A stretch of 64,000 bases of DNA from Gammaproteobacteria bacterium. GTDB taxonomy: Bacteria; Pseudomonadota; Gammaproteobacteria; Arenicellales; JAANXG01. Within the stretch, counting starts at the first letter, position 1. Each line of letters starts with the position of its first letter. The position numbers were made by a program, and so were the translations under genes. The notes beneath the pieces were generated by a model. That model saw nothing but the letters and a program-made list of their open reading frames with translations, was not told where the DNA came from and did not search any database. Positions 47,115 through 55,792 of this stretch are shown piece by piece. The stretch covers positions 5,122-69,121 of the forward strand of contig JAHEKE010000014.1 of the NCBI GenBank assembly GCA_024638505.1. The letters are read 5' to 3'.

Positions 47115-47615
47115 CTAGCCTGAACAACATGCTGGGTCGATAAGTAATCGCTCAATCCAGGCCGTATCCGCATTCAGCTTGCGCAGAGTCATCAATTGTC
47201 GCTGGTACGCCTCACGCTGCAATTCATCATATGACCGACTGCTGGAGCGACCCTGTTGATGATGTACGGCCTCGTGCACCAGGACTCCTGCTATCTGATA
47301 CACATCGTAACGTCTTAAGAACGCCGGCGTAAGTGTGGTTACGCCCTGGCTGGTAGCAACTGCGCTGAACCCTGGCAGAGGTTTCGCTTCGATAGTGTGT
47401 GTGTGCTTTTCAACGAATGCCCTGTCTTCTGCGTCCAATACCTTGAGCGCAGCATAGGCAATAGCCTTTAGCGTTGGGTCGGCAATATCTACGGCGACTT
47501 TGTTGCGATCGCCACCACTACTCGTTCCTCCGGCTCCACAACCGGTGATGAGCGATAACGCGAGAGTCCACCCGATGTTGTGTATTACAATCCACCTCAG
47601 TGATCGGATTTTCAT
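47115..47615 (-). CDS. Lipoprotein with HExxH zinc-peptidase-like motif
   Basis: 166 residues from ATG 47613-47615; another ATG two codons earlier is possible. Signal peptide with lipobox LSLITGC. The mature domain contains GVLVHEAVHHQQGRSSSRSY, where HEAVH is a zinc-metallopeptidase motif, and YDELQREAYQRQL with a candidate third ligand Glu. It ends with CC near the C-terminus. Small lipoproteins with such motifs are usually putative peptidases of unknown substrate. Confidence 0.7.
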   Translation of the reverse strand: MKIRSLRWIVIHNIGWTLALSLITGCGAGGTSSGGDRNKVAVDIADPTLKAIAYAALKVLDAEDRAFVEKHTHTIEAKPLPGFSAVATSQGVTTLTPAFLRRYDVYQIAGVLVHEAVHHQQGRSSSRSYDELQREAYQRQLMTLRKLNADTAWIERLLIDPACCSG

Positions 47616-47927
47616 CTCCATCCCCCCAATCCGTATCCCTAGCAAGTCTTGCGCCAACTATATTTCGGGCATCCCTCATGTTGCGTTGGCAGGTAATTTT
47701 TTTGGAAGACCTCGACAACAGGCAAGATGGGAAGGAGGTTGCTGGTAAAAAGGTGTAAAGAATTTTCAACACTTTCGATTCAGGTTTACACCGAGAACAC
47801 CGATTCTGGCGCCAATGCAGCACAATTAGCCTTCTCAGATCATCTATGGCGCTGCGCGGGGGCTTGCTCGAGCTGTAATCCGAAGTGCGAATTCTCACAT
47901 CTTTTTGCCAATATGGAGGATATAGTA

Positions 47928-47996
47928 ATGTGGAAATTCCTCAGCGTTTTTGGCCAATGGCGCACCTCGGTGCGCCTTCTTTTTTACCTTGTTTGA
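47928..47996 (+). CDS. 22-codon ORF overlapping a terminator
   Basis: ATG 47928 follows GGAGG at good spacing and encodes MWKFLSVFGQWRTSVRLLFY plus two residues. The terminator hairpin (47959-47985) lies inside the frame, which is unusual for a gene. Either a leader-type peptide or chance coding over the 3' end of a short RNA. Low confidence. Confidence 0.3.
   Translation: MWKFLSVFGQWRTSVRLLFYLV
47959..47985 (+). terminator. Strong rho-independent terminator
   Basis: GGCGCACC TC GGTGCGCC stem (effectively 7 bp plus a tetraloop) followed by TTCTTTTTT. No gene of normal length ends just before it on the + strand. It may terminate a small RNA or a lost gene. Confidence 0.75.
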
Positions 47997-48079
47997 GTTT
48001 CTGCACTGTCGGCCGATACTTTGTTGCTTTGTGTACTTTGGGTTACGATAAGTCATGCCATAGGCGCGGAACACTACAC

Positions 48080-48265
48080 GTGACGGAAGAGGAAAACGTG
48101 AAAATCCTGAGAGAGGGGTATCAGCTTTGGAATGACAGCAAGGCTGAAAGTATCGATTATCGGCTGAATTTAATAGCAGACAATATTAAGTGGGGGTCTA
48201 TTGTCTCTCCGCGGACAATCCGCACCTTGGGTAAAGTCAACACAGGCTGCAAAAAGTATCTTTAA
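48080..48265 (+). pseudogene. SnoaL/NTF2-like N-terminal fragment
   Basis: GTG 48080 opens a 61-codon frame: VTEEENVKILREGYQLWNDS, then LNLIADNIKWGSI. This is the start of SnoaL-like NTF2-fold proteins (NVxIVREGYxAWNxGD...LLADDVxWxS), normally about 130 residues. The remainder is missing; the frame ends in unrelated sequence at TAA 48263-48265. Confidence 0.55.
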
Positions 48266-48312
48266 GACCTAAGACACTATCGGTTGATGCTGGCCAGTCG
48301 TTATGCTTTGTT

Positions 48313-48387
48313 TCACAGCAGGAAAAATACGACGTAGATGATGATCGCAGCCAGTACAAATAGGAGAGTATGTCTCGGGTTTATCAC
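48313..48387 (-). CDS. Possible 24-residue single-helix membrane peptide
   Basis: From a GTG at 48385-48387 the frame encodes a short basic start (INPRH) and one clean membrane helix, TLLFVLAAIIIYVVFFLL, ending with TGA. It resembles the many single-helix micropeptides of bacteria, but no ribosome binding site is visible. Confidence 0.3.
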   Translation of the reverse strand: MINPRHTLLFVLAAIIIYVVFFLL

Positions 48388-48466
48388 AGACTCTAATTAT
48401 CTTGATTGCGGGGGTACTTTAACAAAAACCCGGTGCCCTCTGCGGAAAGATTGAATTGCAGTTCGT

Positions 48467-48616
48467 ATGAATATCAGAGAAACGCGCAACGCCGCGGACC
48501 CCGAATGGCTGTCTTTGCGAGCCGAGTTCATACCTGAACTGAGCCTCAGTGAGAACCAGAATTCTGGTACGGGTGGACAGCAAGGGCAACCCTTACGTAT
48601 TGGAGGTCAATCCTAA
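48467..48616 (+). pseudogene. AAC(6')-like GNAT acetyltransferase N-terminal fragment
   Basis: ATG 48467 starts MNIRETRNAADPEWLSLRAE, then FIPELSLSENQ. This resembles the first helix-strand of aminoglycoside 6'-N-acetyltransferase-like GNATs (IRxAxxxDxxxWLxLRxxLWP). After about 28 codons the similarity ends where the ATP-grasp fragment begins in another frame. A remnant only. Confidence 0.5.
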
Positions 48617-48767
48617 CCCCTCAATCGGGCCGGCCGATTGCGTGCGTTCAGTAGCAGCGCTGGAAGGTTTAGAGTATGGTGACTTATTCGAGGAGATCCT
48701 GCGGCTTGCCATTCGACGTTACAAGGATCGCCCGCCTTACTATCATTTGCAGATGACAACACTCTAG
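48549..48767 (+). pseudogene. D-Ala-D-Ala-ligase-like C-terminal fragment
   Basis: From GTG 48549: RTRILVRVDSKGNPYVLEVN, then PNPSIGP, the metal-binding end of an ATP-grasp ligase (the D and ExN ligands are all present), closing with the usual helix EGLEYGDLFEEILRLAIRRY. About 250 N-terminal residues are missing, replaced by the GNAT remnant. It could still be read as a 72-residue peptide but cannot be an enzyme. Confidence 0.65.
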
Positions 48768-48936
48768 AAATTTTTAAACTACAGCCTGACAACTAAAGCA
48801 TTACCTAAGCCAGTACATTCAAGAAAAATCTCTTCGAAATGGTGCTACGGCTAAAGCTCTGGGGAGACGCGACAATGTGTGCGTTGTGATCAAAGCGACG
48901 TTAATATAGTTTGACAATACACTCGACGAAAAACAG

Positions 48937-49245
48937 ATGGCGAACGATCTCACAGAATTGCTGGCTCAGATCGCTACCCGTGGATTCACGCATGATTTCA
49001 GTAACGATGTTAAAACTTTATACGCCCCTGCCGCCAATAAACCACCACTATTAAATGAGTTCCACATTATTGAGTCCACGCCGTTCGATGGCGGCACTGA
49101 TCCCGGCGACGACGCGACTCTATTTTTGATTGAGTCGACGCGTGGGGAAAAAGGTTACCTGCTGATTTCTGACAGTTTTCACACCGACCCGGTCAAGGCG
49201 CGCTTTATAAGCACTTTGTTAGCCCAGAATGGTGCAAAACTTTAG
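48937..49245 (+). CDS. Small conserved hypothetical protein
   Basis: 102 residues from ATG 48937. LLAQIATRGFTHDFSNDVKT, FHIIESTPFDGGTDPGDDAT and GEKGYLLISDSFHTDP resemble a short family common in Bacteroidetes and elsewhere (LxxRGYTxDF...F.G.SDP.D..V.YAI....G.KG.L.D) that is sometimes mislabelled phosphoribosylpyrophosphate synthetase. No catalytic motif. Cytoplasmic. Role unknown. Confidence 0.65.
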   Translation: MANDLTELLAQIATRGFTHDFSNDVKTLYAPAANKPPLLNEFHIIESTPFDGGTDPGDDATLFLIESTRGEKGYLLISDSFHTDPVKARFISTLLAQNGAKL

Positions 49246-49538
49246 CGATAAAACGCCGTAGGTCGCTTGTTGCCTGCCAAGAAAAGGCTTTTACCGTTTC
49301 CATCAGGGATGGTGAAAACGCAGGGAATCTTCTTGCGAACGCAAGGGTTATCGATTTTGCCGATAGAAGCAAGCAAAAAATATCATTTTTCTTATTGTCT
49401 TACTCAGACTAAAACCAATCAGTATTGGCCGATTTAGCCGTCCCGCGGAGCCACCGTTCAGAGGCGCTCTTACTTAGTGTGAAGCACCGTAATGCGGCCG
49501 GCATCCTTGTATACCTTATAGATAGGATTTTTTATTAA

Positions 49539-50768
49539 GTGTTTCACCGTCGTATTCCAGAGTGGCTTCGTCACGCTCCAGTACCGGGAGTGAAAGGCTT
49601 CGCCTTGCTTGCTGCTGCCGAGAGTTCAGCCAGAGGTATTCTGATCTCAGTGTTTCCAATAGTGATGTACCGCACTTTTGGTGACGTTACGACGATATCA
49701 GAAATTTACTTGTTAATTGGTGTGCTCTCTTTTGCATTCGCTTTGATTACACCATGGGCGTCACGTTTTATACCGAGAAGATGGCTTTTCACGATTGCCG
49801 CAATTGCGATGATGTGCGGCAGCGTATTCTCCGCACAAGGCGGGACGTTTCTAGTCCCGATAGGGTTAGCCGTCATGACGGCTGGTACTGTCGTCCTCAC
49901 TGTGTGTTTCAACGCATACGTCATGGACTACATTGAGCGATCAGCTTTAGGATCATGCGAAACCTTAAGATTGTTTTACAGCGGTGCGGCGTGGACGATT
50001 GGCCCCTTCCTCGGCGTTTGGTTGATGGATTGGTGGATGCCGGCACCGTTTATAGTCTCAGCGCTGGCATCACTTATCTTGTTGGTCGTTTTTTGGGTGC
50101 TTCGACTTGGCAACGGTAAACTGATCACCAGGGCCCGCGCTGAAACACCAAACCCGCTCGCTTATTTACCTCGATTCTGGAACCAACCGAGACTCATCGC
50201 AGGCTGGACTTTCGCCGTCGTCCGCTCCTGCGGCTGGTGGGTGTACGTCGTGTATTTGCCTATTTATGCGGTTGAAAGCGGGTTCAGTGAACAGCTTGGT
50301 GGAATCGTTCTATCAATCTCAAATAGTTTTCTATTCTTCACACCGTTGATGTTGAAATGGATGCGGGGCCGTATTCGGTACGCAGTCAGAATCGGATTTC
50401 TGGGCAGTAGTCTGTTTTTTCTGGCCGCGTCTGTAACCACTTTCAACGCGTATCTAGTTATTGGTTTATTGTTGCTCGCCTCTTTATTCCTGGTGCTGCT
50501 AGATATCAGTGCGGGTTTACCCTTTTTGATGGCGGTAAAACCCTCCGAGCGCACGGATATGGCAGCGGTTTATTCAACGTTTAGAGATGTTTCTAGTGTC
50601 GTCGCGCCCGGTGTAGCTCGAATGGTTTTACTGATCGCACCCTTACCCGTGGTATTTGCGGTGACAGCTTGCGGCCTTTTTATCACCGCTCTCGTGGCCG
50701 CGCGATTACACCCGAGGCTGGGTAATCGGAGAATCGCTTCGCTCGGAAGTGCGCGGAGCGCAACATAG
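49539..50768 (+). CDS. MFS transporter
   Basis: 409 residues from GTG 49539. Twelve hydrophobic segments and the loop 2-3 motif in altered form (TPWASRFIPRRWLFTIAAIA). The second half repeats with PLMLKWMRGRIRYAVRIGFL. Positive charges after helices fit an inner-membrane porter. Substrate cannot be inferred; it has no close partner gene. Confidence 0.85.
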   Translation: MFHRRIPEWLRHAPVPGVKGFALLAAAESSARGILISVFPIVMYRTFGDVTTISEIYLLIGVLSFAFALITPWASRFIPRRWLFTIAAIAMMCGSVFSAQGGTFLVPIGLAVMTAGTVVLTVCFNAYVMDYIERSALGSCETLRLFYSGAAWTIGPFLGVWLMDWWMPAPFIVSALASLILLVVFWVLRLGNGKLITRARAETPNPLAYLPRFWNQPRLIAGWTFAVVRSCGWWVYVVYLPIYAVESGFSEQLGGIVLSISNSFLFFTPLMLKWMRGRIRYAVRIGFLGSSLFFLAASVTTFNAYLVIGLLLLASLFLVLLDISAGLPFLMAVKPSERTDMAAVYSTFRDVSSVVAPGVARMVLLIAPLPVVFAVTACGLFITALVAARLHPRLGNRRIASLGSARSAT

Positions 50769-50821
50769 GTAAAAGACTACGTACGGGCTTTCACCCGTTG
50801 GAGTTTGATCCTGTTTACTGG

Positions 50822-51160
50822 TTAGCCGGTGCTCCAGGCCCGGGGGCGTTGCATACCAGCGATTTTGCAGGCTTGTTGTACGTAGCCGTAGGGGAAAAGC
50901 CTGAACAGGTAACTCTTGGCAGTCTTCTTTTCAAGATCCTGATTAGCTACCAGATAAGCCACCACGTGACGTACGTCCGGCGCGACACGATGCCTGATCC
51001 AATAATGGTGCATGAAATGCAGCACCAGCCAGTGTTCGCGGGTCAGCTCCAGATTTTCTTCCGCCGCAAACTTCCGGGCGACCTCTTCGTTCCATTCCTC
51101 TGGATCGATCAGATACCCTTCGGCATCGCGGCGCGGTCGTGACGTTATTCCAGCGTTCAT
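50822..51160 (-). CDS. DsrC/TusE-family sulfur-relay protein lacking the terminal Cys
   Basis: 112 residues with the DsrC fold over the whole length: DAEGYLIDPEEWNEEVARKF, LTREHWLVLHFMHHYWI and KKTAKSYLFRLFPYGYVQQA, then CKIAGMQRPRAWSTG. The upstream cysteine (Cys98) of the C-terminal arm is present, but the penultimate catalytic Cys of DsrC and TusE is replaced by Trp109. The family carries trisulfide or persulfide in sulfite reduction or tRNA thiolation. Without that Cys it is more likely a regulatory or paralogous form (RspA-like). No dsr or tus gene adjoins it. Confidence 0.88.
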   Translation of the reverse strand: MNAGITSRPRRDAEGYLIDPEEWNEEVARKFAAEENLELTREHWLVLHFMHHYWIRHRVAPDVRHVVAYLVANQDLEKKTAKSYLFRLFPYGYVQQACKIAGMQRPRAWSTG

Positions 51161-51224
51161 ATCAAATCAATCATGAGGCTGCCCGGTGATAATGCAATAG
51201 GTGCTTTAAAAATATCAAAGTGTC

Positions 51225-51326
51225 ATGAGTAAGGTAGTAGTTATCGATGCAAGTGGCGTGTACGGTATCGTCAAGGGTATGCCCGCTGAGTTAGAGTTGC
51301 CAGCACACCCCGCTCGACGCCCCTGA
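51225..51326 (+). CDS. Possible 33-residue ORF
   Basis: ATG 51225 to TGA 51324-51326, MSKVVVIDASGVYGIVKGMP then AELELPAHPARRP. The start looks protein-like (a beta strand then a turn), but there is no strong ribosome binding site. Perhaps a remnant. Confidence 0.25.
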   Translation: MSKVVVIDASGVYGIVKGMPAELELPAHPARRP

Positions 51327-51363
51327 TTATATCGCTTTTTTTACTGTACAGAGGTAGGACTTG

Positions 51364-51468
51364 ATGAGTGATTTCACAATGCACGGCAAGCAGCTAGCGG
51401 CCGCCGCACGTGATAACTCTAGCGCCGCGGTTCTGCGGAACTACGAACACGCGGGCGCCTGTCCGTGA
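51364..51468 (+). CDS. Possible 34-residue ORF
   Basis: ATG 51364 follows AGAGGTAGGA. Encodes MSDFTMHGKQLAAAARDNSS, then AAVLRNYEHAGACP. Two small frames in a row (51225 and 51364) on the + strand may be micropeptides or the ends of lost genes. Confidence 0.3.
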   Translation: MSDFTMHGKQLAAAARDNSSAAVLRNYEHAGACP

Positions 51469-51498
51469 TGGGTATATAACCAACACTTGTCCGACACG

Positions 51499-53961
51499 TC
51501 ACGCTATCTTCAGCCTTTTTTTCCGTAATTGATGGACGACCTGATCAGCCGGTAATGGCCGGCTAAACAAGAAACCCTGGACAACATCACACTCTTTATC
51601 GACCACCACGCGAAGCTGCTCCTTTGTTTCCACACCTTCTGCGACAACACGTAAATTCAACGCATGCGCCATTCTGACAATGGCCGCGACGATTTCTTGC
51701 TCCTCAGGATTTTTATCAACGTTCATAATGAAACTCCGGTCGATCTTCAGCGTGTCGATTGGAAAACGGCGCAGGTAATTTAACGAAGAGTGACCGGTCC
51801 CGAAATCATCAAGCGCAATACGGACTCCGAGTGCCTTGAGGTCGGAAAGAGTCTCCACGGCGCCGTTGGGATTCGCCATGATGGTGCTCTCGGTAATCTC
51901 GATTTCGAGGCAACGAGGGTCAAATTCAGATACGGCAAGAGCGCGCTTGATTGTTGCCGCTAGATCATCTTTGGCGAACTGGATGCTGGAGACATTAATC
52001 GACATTACCAGTGGTGGATAGCCTGCTTTTTGCCAGGCACGGGCCTGCCGGCATGCCTCGTTCAGTACCCAATTGCTGATAGTCAGAATAAGTCCGGTCT
52101 GTTCGGCCACGGGGATGAAAATATTAGGAGCGATCAGGCCGTCCTCCTGATTGTGCCAGCGCAGCAGCGCCTCCACTCCCAAGACCTCGCCGCTCATCGC
52201 ATCGACCTGTGGCTGATAGTGTAGGGTCAGTTCCTCACTATCCAGTGCTTTGCGCAGCTTGACCTCCAGAGCAAGCCGCTCAAAGGCAGCGGTATTCATT
52301 GAGTCCTGGAAGTATTGGAAGCCGTTTTTGCCCTGCTCTTTAACGTGGTACAGAGCGATATCCGCGTTCTTAATCAGCTCATCCGCTTGCTGTCCATCTG
52401 CTGGATATGTGGTGATGCCGATGCTGGCGCTCGTGTGGTACTCGTGCCCTTGAACAGTTATCGGCGCCTTCAGGCTTTCTATAATGCGGCGGGCTACGGC
52501 GCTGGGAGCATAGGTGTCTTTGATATCTGGCAGTAGGATGATGAATTCATCACCACCCTGCCGGGCAAGGACGCCGCTTGATTTGTCCAGCTCATCAGCC
52601 ACCGCGACATAATCACTCGCCCGGAGACAGCGCGTCAACCTCTCTGCTACTTCCTGCAGCAGAATGTCACCAGCTTGATGACCCAGCGTGTCGTTGACCC
52701 GCTTAAAGTCATCGATATCCAGGAAGAGCAACGCCAGCCGTTGCTGGTTCCGTTTCGCACGCGCAACCTCTCGGGTGAGGTACTCCTTAAACATGGCGCG
52801 GTTGGGTAAACCGGTCAGGCTATCGTGGTAGGCTAGGTACCGGACCTGTTCGTTGGAACGCTGTAGATTTATGGCCATTTCCTCGAAATCGGTCGCCAGG
52901 TCACCGATCTCGTCTTTGGAATTCACGCCGCTCTTGATCTCCCAGTTACCTCTTCCAATTTCTTTAGAAAGATCGCGTAGACGATGTATCGGATTTATCA
53001 CCAGATACTCCAGCGCAGTGAGTAGACACAACAGGGCAAGCAGGATGGTAAAAAGCGTGATTGTTGCGACAACTACAGCAAGTCTGGAGCTGATCGCAAC
53101 AAGTTCATCCTCGGGCATCACTGCGAACAGATATAGATCCGGATGCAACCGTCTTTTACCGACATAAGACATACGGCCGTTTAACAAAAACTTTGACGGA
53201 ACGCTGTCAACACTTGTTGCGCTTATATTTGCAATAAGGTCCGGCGTATTGAACTTGTTCAATTCAACGGTATCGGAATGAAACACCACGTGGCCATGTT
53301 TATCCATGGCAAAGAGATAACCCTCCTGGCCGATCGAACCTTGCGCTATCTGGTAGGCCAGATCTTGCAGTCTGATGGTTAGCGCAAGGTAGCCGCGGAG
53401 TGTTGGGGGAGCATCGAGCGCATCCACGATGGGATCACGCAATATCAGAGGTTTTCCGACGAACAATGAGGTTTCTTCATTGTCTGGGTTATGGAAGATA
53501 GCTGTATATTTTTGATTCCCCGATTGCGTTAGCCCAAGAAATACGGGATTGTCCGCCTCCTCCTCCGTTTTGTTGTCAATATGTGGCCACGTCTGGCGTG
53601 CGTCCTCGTAACCGTCGTTTTGCAACACCCGGATCTCATAGTAATCGGGAAAGGCCTCCTGGTAACTCTGAAACAGGCGCAGGAGCGAAGGCAGCATCAG
53701 TGTATACCTCTGATCTTCGTCGCCGGTCAGCACGTATTTTTTTACCAAAGTGCCTTTAGCAAAGAGCTCTATGTTCGCCAAGGCCGTCTCGAGCTCCGTG
53801 TTCATGCTCGCCACCAGGCGCTCCATGGATGCGTGCATTTCCCCGAATACCCGCTGCTCGCTCGCCTCCTGCAGCTCCCTGTAAGCGAACCAGCCCAAAA
53901 CCAGCAGCGGCACCACGGTAAGCGGTATTAGCAGTATTGGTATCTTGGTACGAAGCTTCAT
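51499..53961 (-). CDS. dCACHE-HAMP-GGDEF-EAL c-di-GMP enzyme (MbaA-like)
   Basis: 820 residues. Membrane helix near the N-terminus (IPILLIPLTVVPLLVLGWFA), a periplasmic sensor of about 250 residues of the dCACHE type, a second helix (LAVVVATITLFTILLALLCL), HAMP, then GGDEF (RQGGDEF near residue 469) and EAL (GVEALLRW near 598, with DDFGTGHSS and EGVET). Both output motifs are intact, so it could make and break c-di-GMP. It follows the PotD-like gene by 9 bp, matching nspS-mbaA of Vibrio cholerae, where the polyamine-binding protein docks on the sensor and sets c-di-GMP and biofilm output. Confidence 0.92.
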   Translation of the reverse strand: MKLRTKIPILLIPLTVVPLLVLGWFAYRELQEASEQRVFGEMHASMERLVASMNTELETALANIELFAKGTLVKKYVLTGDEDQRYTLMLPSLLRLFQSYQEAFPDYYEIRVLQNDGYEDARQTWPHIDNKTEEEADNPVFLGLTQSGNQKYTAIFHNPDNEETSLFVGKPLILRDPIVDALDAPPTLRGYLALTIRLQDLAYQIAQGSIGQEGYLFAMDKHGHVVFHSDTVELNKFNTPDLIANISATSVDSVPSKFLLNGRMSYVGKRRLHPDLYLFAVMPEDELVAISSRLAVVVATITLFTILLALLCLLTALEYLVINPIHRLRDLSKEIGRGNWEIKSGVNSKDEIGDLATDFEEMAINLQRSNEQVRYLAYHDSLTGLPNRAMFKEYLTREVARAKRNQQRLALLFLDIDDFKRVNDTLGHQAGDILLQEVAERLTRCLRASDYVAVADELDKSSGVLARQGGDEFIILLPDIKDTYAPSAVARRIIESLKAPITVQGHEYHTSASIGITTYPADGQQADELIKNADIALYHVKEQGKNGFQYFQDSMNTAAFERLALEVKLRKALDSEELTLHYQPQVDAMSGEVLGVEALLRWHNQEDGLIAPNIFIPVAEQTGLILTISNWVLNEACRQARAWQKAGYPPLVMSINVSSIQFAKDDLAATIKRALAVSEFDPRCLEIEITESTIMANPNGAVETLSDLKALGVRIALDDFGTGHSSLNYLRRFPIDTLKIDRSFIMNVDKNPEEQEIVAAIVRMAHALNLRVVAEGVETKEQLRVVVDKECDVVQGFLFSRPLPADQVVHQLRKKRLKIA

Positions 53962-53970
53962 CTGTTATTG

Positions 53971-55041
53971 TTACTGCACGAGACGAGCATAGACACTGGC
54001 ACGCCGCTTCTGGACGCGCGGCGATATCGGTACGTAAGGTTCTGACTTCGCCATGACTTCTTCGGAGGGGTAAATGACCTTGTCTTCAAGAAACTCGGCG
54101 GGCAGACGCGTTTCCGCTGCACGGTTAGGCGTCGCGTAGTAGACAAACTGGGCAAGCTGCGCAGCGTGCTCGGGCTCATTTAAAAAATTTACGAACGTGC
54201 GGGCGAGTTCTTGATTTTTTGAGTGCCTCATTACCACCAGATAATCTACCCACAGATTTCCCCCTTCCTCAGGTACCACATATTCGATATTCTCGTGGTG
54301 TTCCTGAACCATGAGCGCATCACCGCTGTAGATCATGGTCATGGCGACGTCACCGGAGACCAACGCCGATTCCCCGCTAAGCGTGATGTAGGTGTAGGAT
54401 TTAACGTAAGGTTTTTGCGCCAAAAGCAGCTGCTCCGCTTCCTTGATGGCCGTCGCGTCCTCACTGTTGGCTGAGTAGCCTAATGCCTTGAGGGCCATTC
54501 CCAGAAGATCGCGGGAGCTTTCGACCATGCGAATTTTACCGCGCAGGGATTCAGCGGGCTTAAAGAGGTCCATCCAGCTGGACGGCGCTTTTTCGATTAA
54601 GTCTGAGCGATACGCGATTCCTAGCGTCCCCCAAAAATAAGGCATGCCAAAACCGCGGGCCCCAGCAAACGCGTCGAGCCACCGGTCATCGATGTGCTTA
54701 AGGTTGGGTACGCCGTTAGCGGTAATCGGTGCCAACCAGCCCTGCTTGCGATAAAATCCTAAGGCGATGCCGTTTACGACGGCCAGGTCGTATCCATGAG
54801 TATCGGTTTCCAGCAGCATCTCATCACGCAGATCATCGCTTTCAAAATAGACCTCTTTGATTTCAACATTAAACTGCTTTTCGAACTTATCGATTAGAGC
54901 AGGATCCATATATTCCGACCAGTTCAGAAACACCAACTCGTCCGTTTCCTGCTGGGCGAAGTTGGCAGACGAGTGAACGGCGAAAAAAACTCCAAAGACA
55001 ACAGCACTGAAAAACGACTTGGTTAAATGGAGAGCTCTCAT
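53971..55041 (-). CDS. PotD/NspS-like periplasmic polyamine-binding protein
   Basis: 356 residues from ATG 55039-55041 (AAAGGAA upstream; a start ten codons earlier is less likely). Signal peptide TKSFFSAVVFGVFFAVHSSA. The binding-protein fold matches spermidine/putrescine receptors: ELVFLNWSEYMDPALIDKFE, YFWGTLGIAYRSDLI and AMTMIYSGDALMVQEHH. No PotA, B or C transporter genes are present. Instead the next gene is a GGDEF-EAL protein, so it is more likely a signalling receptor (NspS type) than a transport component. Confidence 0.9.
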   Translation of the reverse strand: MRALHLTKSFFSAVVFGVFFAVHSSANFAQQETDELVFLNWSEYMDPALIDKFEKQFNVEIKEVYFESDDLRDEMLLETDTHGYDLAVVNGIALGFYRKQGWLAPITANGVPNLKHIDDRWLDAFAGARGFGMPYFWGTLGIAYRSDLIEKAPSSWMDLFKPAESLRGKIRMVESSRDLLGMALKALGYSANSEDATAIKEAEQLLLAQKPYVKSYTYITLSGESALVSGDVAMTMIYSGDALMVQEHHENIEYVVPEEGGNLWVDYLVVMRHSKNQELARTFVNFLNEPEHAAQLAQFVYYATPNRAAETRLPAEFLEDKVIYPSEEVMAKSEPYVPISPRVQKRRASVYARLVQ

Positions 55042-55471
55042 ATACAGTTCCTTTAGACGTTTCGAAGACAATTTGAAGATATTGACAATCAGTTCGAAAG
55101 CTCTCGGTCACTGCGGCACGGGTGCTGAGGATGACTGAGTCTGCGAATACGGTCGTACACCTTGTATTCACGTCATGTAGCTGCACCACCCTAGGACTAA
55201 GCGCTGCCCCCTACCCCTTCAGTCAAGGCAAACAGGAACACGATCATGCCTTTTCAGCTCGCCGTCTCAAATGCCACCCCACTGGTTGATAACCCTGATA
55301 ATTAAAGCTTAGATGGTTGCGACTGTTTTTCCACTTTTACCTGATACTTAAAGGAGTTAGAGGCTATTGGCGGAGCGGCTTTCAGCGGCTCAGGGCGAGT
55401 CAACTTTCTTCAATCGGCCGCTTTCCAGACCCCTGCTTAGAGGGAAGCACGCTCGGCGGTTCCAATCCTAA
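55042..55471 (+). other. Intergenic, no confident gene
   Basis: About 430 bp. It should hold the promoter of the polyamine-sensor pair. An open frame at 55317-55502 has no ribosome binding site or family character. Confidence 0.3.
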
Positions 55472-55792
55472 CGACCAGACCATCCAACAACGGACGATCT
55501 AAGCAAAGGACATCTTTCTACAGATAATGAGCTGTATTATTGTAAGTTAGGGCCGCGCGCTATTGGCGAATATCAATCCAATAGCGATCTGCTGATCGCT
55601 GACTTTATCCCGGGTATCGACACGGCAGCCTTTCGCCTTCCATCCTTCATTATGGTGCGCCGAGGAGCGAAACCTGAGATTTATACTGCGGCGACGCTAT
55701 TGGGGCTGTTGTCCCTGGTTGTTGCGGCCATTGGTTCTTATCTGCGCCGTCGCCAAAAGATCAACTTCTTTCGTAGGAAAAAATCATCATGA
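55472..55792 (+). pseudogene. C-terminal fragment of a membrane protein, overlapping dmpA-like gene
   Basis: A frame without start codon, open from 55472, reads LSTDNELYYCKLGPRAIGEY, IADFIPGIDTAAFRLPSF, then one membrane helix (AATLLGLLSLVVAAIGSYL) and a basic tail RRRQKINFFRRKKSS, ending at TGA 55790-55792. It overlaps the next ATG (55789) in the ATGA manner of translational coupling. The upstream part of the gene is missing or frameshifted. Family unknown. Confidence 0.45.

Noticed and set aside
47834-47870. Possible tail of the zinc-ribbon repeat (ctcagatcatctat...gctgcg)
   Set aside because: About 18 of 24 positions agree with the 14690 fragment, but no part of the cysteine region is nearby. 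Left out for lack of support.
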